In this document: piece by piece, positions 1 through 5,308 of the stretch
Layout of the letters: each line of letters begins with the position of its first letter
How positions within the stretch are numbered: the first letter of the stretch is position 1
Assembly: GCA_014730295.1 (NCBI GenBank)
Contig: WJIN01000153.1
Location: forward strand, 1-5,309
DNA: 5,309 nucleotides
Direction of reading: 5' to 3'
Origin: Promethearchaeota archaeon
Lineage (GTDB): Archaea > Asgardarchaeota > Lokiarchaeia > Sigynarchaeales > SOKP01
Program-made: the position numbers and the translations under genes
The notes under the pieces: model-generated
Told to the model about the DNA's origin: nothing
Database searches by the model: none
The model's input: the letters and a program-made list of their open reading frames with translations, nothing else

Positions 1-1
1 A

Positions 2-892
2 ATAAAAAATGATTTTCAAGACTCATTTCTTAAGAGTATTGAAGATACAGAACATGAAATTTCCTCGAAGCCTAATAGTAGTATAGATAAGCGACCTAAA
101 ATTTCCATCGTAATACCTTTATATAATGAAGAAAAGACTATTAAAAAAGTCCTCAAAAAAATACCTAATGATCCTTATTATGAAATAATAGTAGTTGACG
201 ACGGTTCTATTGATAATGGGATAAAAAAAATTACTGAACTAAATGATAATAGAATCAGAATAATATCTCATAGTACTAACATAGGATATGGAGCCGCTAT
301 TAAAACCGGTGTCAAGTATAGCTGTGGTGAAATTGTGGTAACAATAGACTCTGATGGACAACATGATCCTAGTGATATCTCAAAATTGATAAAACCTATT
401 ATTCAAGATAAAGCAGATTTGGTCATAGGATCAAGATATTTGGGTAACTGTTGTTATAAGGTACCTCTATATACAAGATTAGGTGAGTCCGTAATAAATC
501 TCGTCTTACGATTATTATTTAGACAAAAAGTTAAAAATAATCAGAGTGGATTAAGAGCATTTAAAAAGGAAAATGATTATATTTTAGAAAGATTAAAAAA
601 TAAGGGTATGGGATTTACCACAGAAATGCTTTTTCAATCGGGATTTAATAAACTCAGAATTAAAGAGATTCCAATCACCGTATTTCCGAGGAAATTTGGA
701 GTTTCATACGTGAATTTGATTAAAATAGTCAAATCGATTAGTTTTTGTATCACTCGCTTTCTTTTTAAAAAATTATTCAGTACCCTTTTCAAGAGTGTTA
801 TTAGCTTAAAAAAAAGCTGGTCAAATTTAATCTCCCCTATATCATTCTTCAATAAAAAGAAAGCAAATGATAGTTTTAAAGTGAACTTATAG
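2..892 (+). CDS. Family 2 glycosyltransferase, polyprenyl/dolichyl-phosphate sugar transferase type (5' end off window)
   Basis: The frame is open from base 2 to the TAG at 890-892, giving 296 visible residues. It has no in-frame ATG, GTG or TTG before a GTG at 335. That GTG cannot be the start, because the first half of the GT-A fold lies upstream of it, so the true start is off the left edge. Numbering from base 2, I see the first strand SIVIPLYNEE (about 35-44), the nucleotide-binding VVDDGS (64-69), the metal-binding DSD (116-118) followed by GQHDP, GSRYL (143-147) and SGLRAF (182-187). This order is typical of DPM1/GtrB-like transferases, which move a sugar from a GDP- or UDP-sugar to a polyprenyl phosphate on the cytosolic membrane face. 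Two oddities: at least 33 polar residues precede the first strand, and the Asp usual in the D-x-x-SG(F/L)R-like motif appears as Asn (NNQSGLR). The basic, hydrophobic C-terminus may touch the membrane, but I see no clear transmembrane pair. Donor and acceptor are not assignable. Confidence 0.9.
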   Translation: MKNDFQDSFLKSIEDTEHEISSKPNSSIDKRPKISIVIPLYNEEKTIKKVLKKIPNDPYYEIIVVDDGSIDNGIKKITELNDNRIRIISHSTNIGYGAAIKTGVKYSCGEIVVTIDSDGQHDPSDISKLIKPIIQDKADLVIGSRYLGNCCYKVPLYTRLGESVINLVLRLLFRQKVKNNQSGLRAFKKENDYILERLKNKGMGFTTEMLFQSGFNKLRIKEIPITVFPRKFGVSYVNLIKIVKSISFCITRFLFKKLFSTLFKSVISLKKSWSNLISPISFFNKKKANDSFKVNL

Positions 893-898
893 GACTAC

Positions 899-915
899 AT
901 TCTTTTTGATTATTT
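899..915 (+). terminator. Possible T-rich terminator after the glycosyltransferase gene
   Basis: Starting seven bases after the stop codon, the plus strand runs into a T-rich stretch (TTCTTTTTG, then further T-rich sequence). Archaeal termination is often directed by such U-rich runs without a hairpin. It is only suggestive, because the whole gap is AT-rich. Confidence 0.25.
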
Positions 916-969
916 ATTGATGTTAATAATTCATAATTTATCATTATAAGGCTCCAAACTCCTATTTGA

Positions 970-1010
970 AGTCTTTTAAAAAAGATTTTCTTAATAAGAC
1001 TAAAGGTCTT
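970..1010. repeat. Two overlapping inverted repeats sharing one arm
   Basis: AGTCTT at 970-975 pairs perfectly with AAGACT at 996-1001. The same middle arm, AAGAC at 996-1000, also pairs with GTCTT at 1006-1010 across a 5-base loop. The two hairpins are mutually exclusive. They sit between convergent genes, so they may help transcript ends on either strand, but stems of 5-6 bp in AT-rich DNA can arise by chance. Confidence 0.3.
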
Positions 1011-1043
1011 GAAATTAAGAAAAATAAAAGCTGTTGATAAGGT

Positions 1044-1057
1044 ATAAAAATAAAAAT
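1044..1057 (-). terminator. Possible T-rich terminator for the gmd-fcl-colD cluster
   Basis: Read on the minus strand, this is a double T-run (TTTTTATTTTTAT) about 130 bases after the ColD-type stop codon. A second T-rich tract lies further on at about 1030-1013. Such runs are the usual intrinsic termination signals in archaea. AT-richness limits certainty. Confidence 0.3.
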
Positions 1058-1188
1058 TTAATGAAATGAAAAAGCATGTGTATCTAAAAATTTGCTAAAT
1101 AAACCATTAGAAGTGCATAGAAAATAATTTTTGAATAATATTTAAGCGAAATTATAAATGGAGGAGGATAATAATTAATAGAAGGTAT

Positions 1189-2523
1189 TTATTCAATTTT
1201 AGATTCAAAAAATTTATCAAGTATCTGAATTATCTTTTTTAGTTTATTTTTCGTGCTTTCATGATTTAATCCAATAAATATTCCATTTTCAAATATTAGC
1301 TGTGAATTTGATAAATCGTTTATTATGCGATATTCTTGTGAGTCTAATACAGGTTGTCTTACAAAATTTCCTCCCATGATGGGTCGGGTTTCAATATTAT
1401 TATCTTCCAAATAGGTGATAAATTCTCTCCTAGTGAATGGAGCTTTTTTCTTTACAATAATTGAAAAGCCGAACCAAGATTGTTTTGAGTTTTCTAAAAC
1501 TTTTGGAAGAATGAGGTATTGCTCATATTTTTTTAATTTATCAATTAAAAATTTTGCAGCATTAGCTCTAATAGAAACAAATTTATCTAATTTTTCCATC
1601 TGATGAATTCCAAAAGCTCCTTGTATTTCAGTTGGTCTAAGATTATATCCCCTATGAACAAATAGGAACCTGGGATCATATTTTGGATATCTCGTAATAA
1701 AATTTTCTTTATCGGATCTCTCTCTTACCCATCCATGAGCACGAATACTTTTTCCTATTTCAATAAATGATTGGTTATTAGAGAGAACCATTCCCCCTTC
1801 AATTGTAGAGATATGGTGAGAAAAGAAAAAACTAAAAGTACTTAAATTTCCAAAGGAACCGATTTTTTTATTATTAAAAATCGCTCCATGAGCCTCGCAA
1901 CAATCTTCAATAACATATAAGTTATGTTCTCGAGCAATATTCATTATTTTTTCCATATCACAAGGATTTCCAAGTAAATGTACGGGTAATATCGCTTTTG
2001 TTTTAGATGTAATTGCATCCTCGATCTGATCTACATCAAGAGTCATGGTATTTGGATTTGTGTCTATAAAAACAGGAATCGCATCGATATTATATATTGG
2101 AAAGACTGTCGTTGACCATGTAACAGCTGGAGTTATTATTTCATCCCCGTTTTTTATAGGATTATCGATTTCTGGAGATTTCAAGATTGATAGAGCGATT
2201 AGATTCGCACTTGAACCTGAATTCACAAATAAACCATAGTTCATGTCTACATATGTAGAAAAAATCTTTTCAAATTCTTTGCATTTATCTCCCATGGTAA
2301 CATAAGTAGATAAAAGAGAATCTAACGCTTCTTTAATTTCTTCGGGTCCGTAAGTGGGTACAACCAATGGATAGGAAAAAGTCTTTTTGTCATTAGGTCT
2401 ACTTTCGTTTAGGTAATGATATTTATCTATTAATTTACCTATTTCTTTTTTGATATTTTCTTTCTTTCGTCTGATACTATTTTCACGTTCTATTCCCAAA
2501 TGAATCGACTCTTCATTATTCAC
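1189..2523 (-). CDS. colD: ColD-like GDP-4-keto-6-deoxymannose 3-dehydratase (PLP enzyme, DegT/DnrJ/EryC1/StrS fold)
   Basis: This 444-residue protein has the DegT-type aminotransferase fold: SGSSAN (102-107, cofactor phosphate), PAVTWSTT (132-139), IEDCCEAHGA (205-214, with D207 for the pyridine nitrogen) and SFFFSHHISTIEGG (231-244). The Schiff-base lysine of ordinary members is His236 here. This swap is the hallmark of the 3-dehydrases ColD and RfbH/E1, which hold PLP or PMP non-covalently and remove a C3 hydroxyl from a 4-keto-6-deoxy sugar. IRAHGW (260-265), GYNLRP (292-297), SWFGFS (349-354) and RPIMGGNF (380-387) match ColD as I recall it. The cysteines seen (81, 188, 208, 209) do not form the [2Fe-2S] set of E1. 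Together with gmd and an Fcl-like gene this points to GDP-sugars, so ColD rather than CDP-hexose E1. About 50 charged, probably helical N-terminal residues are extra compared with ColD. The GTG start overlaps the upstream TGA (GTGA), suggesting coupled translation. Automatic annotation may call it RfbH. Confidence 0.85.
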   Translation of the reverse strand: MNNEESIHLGIERENSIRRKKENIKKEIGKLIDKYHYLNESRPNDKKTFSYPLVVPTYGPEEIKEALDSLLSTYVTMGDKCKEFEKIFSTYVDMNYGLFVNSGSSANLIALSILKSPEIDNPIKNGDEIITPAVTWSTTVFPIYNIDAIPVFIDTNPNTMTLDVDQIEDAITSKTKAILPVHLLGNPCDMEKIMNIAREHNLYVIEDCCEAHGAIFNNKKIGSFGNLSTFSFFFSHHISTIEGGMVLSNNQSFIEIGKSIRAHGWVRERSDKENFITRYPKYDPRFLFVHRGYNLRPTEIQGAFGIHQMEKLDKFVSIRANAAKFLIDKLKKYEQYLILPKVLENSKQSWFGFSIIVKKKAPFTRREFITYLEDNNIETRPIMGGNFVRQPVLDSQEYRIINDLSNSQLIFENGIFIGLNHESTKNKLKKIIQILDKFFESKIE

Positions 2524-3467
2524 TCTTTATATTTCTCTAAATAACTTTTATATGATTTTTTTATTCCTATATCGAGATCTGTTTCTGCTTTCCATCCTAG
2601 TTTTTCTATTTTCGAAACATCGAGAAGTTTTTTCATCATACCATCTGGTTTTGTCTCATCAAATTCAATTTTTCCTTCAAATCCAACAATAGCTTTAATT
2701 TTATATGCTAAATTTTTAATACTTATATCAGTACCCGTTCCCACATTAATTATTGATGGATCATTATAATTCTTCAATAGAAAAAGAATAGCAGAGACGA
2801 GATCGTCTACGAATAAGAATTCTCTTCTAGGATTGCCAGACCCCCATACGATTACTTTATTTTTGTTTTTAATTTTGGCTTTATGAAACCTATCAAGTAA
2901 AGCAGCCATCACATGGGAATTAAAATTACCATAGTGATCACCTGGTCCATAGAGATTGCAGGGGATAAGCGAAATAAAATTTGAATTATACTGAGAATGA
3001 TAAGCTTGGCACATCTGTATTCCAGCAATTTTGGCAACCGCATATGATTTATTGGTTGGTTCTAATTTACCCGTCATTAAATATTCTTCTTTCATAGGTT
3101 GCGGTGTTTCCCTTGGATATATACAGGAACTTCCCAGAAATACTAATTTTTCACAATTATATTTATGTGCTGAATGTATTACATTAGTTTGCATCATTAG
3201 ATTATCATATAAATATTCAGCGGGATACTTGATATTTGAGGCTATACCTCCAACTTTAGCCGCTAAATGAATAACGATTTGAGGGTTTTCTTTATTAAAA
3301 AATTCATCTACTTTCTTCTGATTGCGTAAATCTAATGAACTGGATGAAGTTGTAATGAGATTATTGTAACCGTTATTTTCTAAATAACGCAGTAGACGTA
3401 CACCCACCATACCAGTATAACCTGTAATATAGATTCGATAATTCTTTTCTAACTCCATTTCAATCAA
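2520..3467 (-). CDS. fcl: GDP-L-fucose synthase / GDP-L-colitose synthase-like epimerase-reductase
   Basis: This is a short-chain dehydrogenase of the Fcl/WcaG group. Fcl carries out 3,5-epimerisation and NADPH-dependent 4-reduction of GDP-4-keto-6-deoxymannose to GDP-L-fucose. The closely related ColC does 5-epimerisation and 4-reduction on the 3-deoxy substrate, giving GDP-L-colitose. Visible features are the NADP-binding GYTGMVG (16-22), LAAKVGGI (68-75), LGSSCIYP (111-118), the catalytic Y142 and K146 in YAVAK, NLYGP (171-175), and SHVMAALLDRFH (184-195). C115 and H185 correspond to the catalytic acid/base pair Cys109/His179 of the E. coli enzyme. Length is normal for the family. The longest frame starts at a TTG (3467); the ATG at 3458 is just as plausible and would give 312 residues. 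Neither has a strong ribosome-binding site. Sequence alone does not separate Fcl from ColC, but the overlapping ColD-type gene downstream favours ColC function or dual use. It lies 52 bp after gmd, probably in one transcript. Confidence 0.9.
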   Translation of the reverse strand: MIEMELEKNYRIYITGYTGMVGVRLLRYLENNGYNNLITTSSSSLDLRNQKKVDEFFNKENPQIVIHLAAKVGGIASNIKYPAEYLYDNLMMQTNVIHSAHKYNCEKLVFLGSSCIYPRETPQPMKEEYLMTGKLEPTNKSYAVAKIAGIQMCQAYHSQYNSNFISLIPCNLYGPGDHYGNFNSHVMAALLDRFHKAKIKNKNKVIVWGSGNPRREFLFVDDLVSAILFLLKNYNDPSIINVGTGTDISIKNLAYKIKAIVGFEGKIEFDETKPDGMMKKLLDVSKIEKLGWKAETDLDIGIKKSYKSYLEKYKE

Positions 3468-3519
3468 TTCTTGAGTATTTAATATCTATTCAATTAAAGT
3501 TTTGAGCTTAAGCATTTTA

Positions 3520-4581
3520 TTATTCTAAGTAATCAAGTCCAATTTCCCCTTTCTCTTGGAGCATTTTAATATCCGAATCAACCATTATATTTACAAGTTC
3601 ATTGAAACCAACACTATGATCCCATCCTATTTCCTTTCTTGCTAAACTAGAATCACCAAGAAGAATATCTACTTCTGTTGGTCTGAAATATCTCTCATCT
3701 ATGACTATTAAGGTTTCTCCAGTATTTTGATCTATTCCTTTTTCATTAACACCTTTTCCATCCCAGTATATATCGAATCCTCCTCTTCTAAAAGCAAGTT
3801 CAGCAAATTCCCTAACTGTATGAGTTTCTCCTGTAGCGATCACAAGGTCTAATGGTTTATCATGATTAAGCATCATCCACATCGCTTCAACATATTCAGG
3901 AGCGTATCCCCAATCTCTTTGAGCATCTAGATTTCCTAAATATAATTTCTCTTGAAGACCATCCTTAATTTTTGCAACAGCACGAGATATCTTTCTAGTT
4001 ACAAATCTTTTTCCCCTTCGAGGAGATTCATGATTAAATAAAATACCATTACATGCAAATAATCCATATGCTTCTCGATAATTAATTGTTATCCAATAGG
4101 CATATAATTTTGATATAGCATAGGGACTTCTCGGATAAAAGGGGGTATTTTCATTTTGAGGTATTTCATGAACTTTCCCGTAAATCTCACTGGATGATGC
4201 CTGATAATATTTTGTATCTATCCGAGAATCTCTTATAGTGTCAAGTAATCTCAATGTTCCCATAGCATTAACATTCGAGGTATATTCTGGTTGTTCAAAG
4301 GAGACTTTTACGTGACTCTGTGCACCTAGATTATAGATTTCATCTGGTTGGACTTTTTCTATGAGCCTACTGATTGAACTCGCATCTACGAGATCTCCAT
4401 AGTGAAGTTTTAATCTTAGATTAATTTCATGAGGATCTTGATATATTTTATCTAGACGTTGTGTATTAAATGTAGATGCTCTTCTGATTATTCCGTGTAC
4501 TTCATAATTTTTCCTAAGTAAATATTCTGCTAGATAGGAACCATCTTGACCTGTAATTCCGGTGATTAATGCTTTCTTCAT
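3520..4581 (-). CDS. gmd: GDP-mannose 4,6-dehydratase
   Basis: Gmd converts GDP-D-mannose to GDP-4-keto-6-deoxy-D-mannose using bound NADP, the shared first step to GDP-L-fucose, GDP-rhamnose, perosamine and colitose. The 353 residues match the usual family length. Signatures are [15 protein letters not shown] (8-22, nucleotide loop), IIRRAS (31-36, the segment that contacts the neighbouring subunit's NADP), [15 protein letters not shown] (84-98), QASSSEIYG (127-135, giving S130 and E132), YAISK (Y154, K158), NHESPRRG (183-190), [11 protein letters not shown] (193-203), [19 protein letters not shown] (217-235) and RYFRPTEVD (297-305). The complete S/T-E-Y-K catalytic set is present. One small oddity is Lys-Arg at 191-192 where relatives usually have Glu-Asn or Glu-Thr. 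It is the first gene of the cluster, starting at an ATG with no good Shine-Dalgarno and a TATA-like block about 25 bases upstream. It presumably feeds the two genes behind it. Confidence 0.97.
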   Translation of the reverse strand: MKKALITGITGQDGSYLAEYLLRKNYEVHGIIRRASTFNTQRLDKIYQDPHEINLRLKLHYGDLVDASSISRLIEKVQPDEIYNLGAQSHVKVSFEQPEYTSNVNAMGTLRLLDTIRDSRIDTKYYQASSSEIYGKVHEIPQNENTPFYPRSPYAISKLYAYWITINYREAYGLFACNGILFNHESPRRGKRFVTRKISRAVAKIKDGLQEKLYLGNLDAQRDWGYAPEYVEAMWMMLNHDKPLDLVIATGETHTVREFAELAFRRGGFDIYWDGKGVNEKGIDQNTGETLIVIDERYFRPTEVDILLGDSSLARKEIGWDHSVGFNELVNIMVDSDIKMLQEKGEIGLDYLE

Positions 4582-4596
4582 TTCTTAATACATTTT

Positions 4597-4612
4597 AATA
4601 TTTTTTTAAATA
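4597..4612 (-). promoter_or_regulatory. Candidate archaeal TATA box for gmd
   Basis: On the minus strand this reads TATTTAAAAAAATATT, with TTTAAAAA at 4610-4603 centred about 25 bases before the gmd ATG. In archaea transcription begins roughly 25 bases after the TATA box, so the message would start at or next to the ATG and be leaderless. That fits the lack of a clear ribosome-binding site. A second A/T block near 4629-4618 would instead give a leader of about 16 bases. No clear BRE is visible. Confidence 0.35.
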
Positions 4613-4652
4613 GAATTCAAATATATTAATAAATAAATAGTATTAAATTTAA

Positions 4653-4780
4653 TTGAACCAGTTAAATCCTAGGAGCGATGGAGTAGGTTATAATCAAGTC
4701 TTACCGATAATGTTGAAGCCAAAAATTTACTCCAAAATCCAAATCTCGTAGGTTCTATAATAGGAAATGTACTTGGTTAA
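4653..4780 (+). pseudogene. Possible degraded coding remnant, unidentified
   Basis: Two overlapping plus-strand frames read as plausible protein. One, 4653-4751, contains PRSDGVGYNQVLPI. The other, 4694-4780, contains DNVEAKNLLQNPN then LVGSIIGNVLG before a TAA. Joining them needs one frameshift near 4694-4710. Neither has a convincing start, and both are too short to judge. The composition looks more protein-like than the rest of the gap, which suggests the C-terminal end of a gene broken by rearrangement, perhaps linked to the nearby element. I do not recognise the family, and chance is a real alternative. Confidence 0.2.
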
Positions 4781-4826
4781 TTTTTGATGAGGATCTTAAA
4801 ATATTTTGATTTCTATGATAGTTTTG

Positions 4827-4850
4827 AATAGAGAGGATGGATTCTCTATT
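4827..4850. repeat. Perfect 8-bp inverted repeat
   Basis: AATAGAGA at 4827-4834 is the exact reverse complement of TCTCTATT at 4843-4850, with an 8-base loop GGATGGAT. It could be a terminator remnant for the broken plus-strand sequence before it or a protein-binding site. No T-run follows it directly. Confidence 0.45.
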
Positions 4851-4903
4851 ATGTGTATTTGATTAATTAGGTCCTCAAGCTAATGCTGGTTAATTATTTT
4901 CTG

Positions 4904-4920
4904 TTGATATGATTTGATAT
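4904..4920. repeat. Short tandem repeat TTGATAT, 10-base spacing
   Basis: TTGATAT occurs at 4904-4910 and again at 4914-4920, giving two near-identical 10-base units directly beside the predicted right end of the insertion element. It may be coincidental or may mark a preferred single-strand insertion site. Confidence 0.35.
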
Positions 4921-4926
4921 TGAAGC

Positions 4927-4948
4927 CTCCCGCCCTAAAAGGACGGAG
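4927..4948 (-). repeat. Right-end hairpin of the insertion element
   Basis: On the minus strand, CTCCGTCC (4948-4941) folds back on GGGCGGGAG (4935-4927) across the loop TTTTA. The stem has eight pairs, including one U-G, and one bulged G. It lies just after the tnpB stop. In this family such a subterminal hairpin is what TnpA recognises, and it also forms part of the guide RNA that TnpB uses. Confidence 0.65.
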
Positions 4949-4963
4949 ATTCCTACGAGTCCG

Positions 4964-5308
4964 CTAAGCATTAGCCGGTGGGCATATCTTAGGGCTGTGT
5001 ATCGTAGAAAATCCTTTCCATTTGCAGAGAAACGATTCCTCCTTCAAAGAGGGTTGATGCGATAGCCCGTCAGAGTTCAGAAACTTTACCATTATATTAA
5101 TAGCGGAATTTAGGTCTCTGTCCATCCGGTGACCACAATCGCACATAATTTCACGTTCGGACAACTCACGCCTCACTCGTGTCCCGCATTTCGCACAAGT
5201 TTGTGTGGTATAGGATTCATCAATTCTTATTACTCTTTTACCCATTTTCTGTGCCTTATAGGTTAAGAATTGGACAAATCTCCCCACTGAACCCGTGTTT
5301 TGCAGTGA
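4964..5308 (-). CDS. tnpB: TnpB, RNA-guided nuclease of IS200/IS605 (C-terminal part; 5' end off window)
   Basis: The frame is open from the right edge to the TAG at 4966-4964, showing 114 residues of a protein usually near 400. A GTG at 5287 is internal: the frame runs on upstream through SLQNTGS. Counting from that GTG codon, I see the end of the RuvC-like domain (FVQFLTYKAQKMGKRVIRID, 4-23), then the zinc ribbon YTTQTCAKCG...CDCG with C31, C34, C49 and C51. The motif DRDLNSAINI (56-65) follows; its first Asp is the third RuvC catalytic residue. Next comes the tail SHQPSLKEESFLCKWKGF, which I associate with archaeal TnpBs. TnpB cuts DNA guided by RNA from the element's right end and helps keep the element in the genome. 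The visible part shows no frameshift or loss of key residues. Whether the missing N-terminal two-thirds is intact cannot be told. Confidence 0.9.
   Translation of the reverse strand, partial: SLQNTGSVGRFVQFLTYKAQKMGKRVIRIDESYTTQTCAKCGTRVRRELSEREIMCDCGHRMDRDLNSAINIMVKFLNSDGLSHQPSLKEESFLCKWKGFSTIHSPKICPPANA

Larger units (their letters stand above)
893..1188. other. Convergent intergenic region, no gene seen
   Basis: This 296-bp, very AT-rich gap separates the convergent glycosyltransferase and ColD-type genes. Bases 901-960 count to about 20% GC. All frames are broken by stops and I see no tRNA-like or other structured RNA. It holds T-rich tracts suitable for archaeal-style termination on both strands, two overlapping small inverted repeats at 970-1010, and an unexplained GGAGGAGG at 1160-1167. 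Confidence 0.7.
4613..4919. other. Non-coding spacer between gmd promoter and insertion element
   Basis: No intact gene lies here. Besides the promoter at its left edge, it holds two short overlapping plus-strand open stretches that look like decayed coding sequence (4653-4780), an 8-bp hairpin (4827-4850) and a short tandem repeat at the transposon border (4904-4920). I see no tRNA or riboswitch pattern. Confidence 0.6.
4904..5080 (-). ncRNA. Predicted TnpB-associated omega RNA (right-end RNA)
   Basis: TnpB proteins work with an RNA made from the 3' end of their own gene plus the right end of the element, and the flanking DNA just outside supplies the guide. The layout here fits: tnpB 3' end, stop, hairpin, TCAA border. 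The guide would start at 4919 and run toward lower coordinates. Both ends are approximate, and expression is inferred from the family, not seen. Confidence 0.3.

Noticed and set aside
634..852. 72-codon minus-strand open frame
   Set aside because: It is antisense to the glycosyltransferase, has no recognisable motif, and is explained by the AT-rich coding strand opposite.
335..892. Glycosyltransferase starting at the GTG at 335 as a 185-residue protein
   Set aside because: The same frame is open back to base 2 and encodes the essential first half of the fold (SIVIPLYNEE, VVDDGS), so 335 is an internal Val codon.
1042..1110. Plus-strand mini-gene (MKKHVYLKIC) after a TATA-like stretch
   Set aside because: It is only ten codons with no ribosome-binding site or family resemblance. 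The A-rich stretch is better read as a T-run terminator on the other strand.
1415..1603. 62-codon plus-strand open frame
   Set aside because: It is a shadow inside the ColD-type gene with no family signature.
2045..2239. 64-codon plus-strand open frame
   Set aside because: It is antisense to the well-supported PLP-enzyme motifs, so it is a shadow.
1189..2523. Sugar aminotransferase such as GDP-perosamine synthase
   Set aside because: The Schiff-base lysine needed for ordinary transamination is His236 (SHH), the mark of 3-dehydrases.
1189..2523. CDP-4-keto-6-deoxyglucose 3-dehydrase (RfbH/E1)
   Set aside because: The [2Fe-2S] cysteine set is missing, no E3 reductase gene is visible, and the neighbours make GDP-sugars. 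It is kept only as a possible automatic annotation name.
3031..3270. 79-codon plus-strand open frame
   Set aside because: It is antisense to the conserved core of the fcl-like gene and shows no domain of its own.
4964..5287. A complete 107-residue TnpB-like protein starting at the GTG at 5287
   Set aside because: The frame continues upstream to the window edge, and the catalytic core of TnpB must lie there. The GTG is an internal codon.
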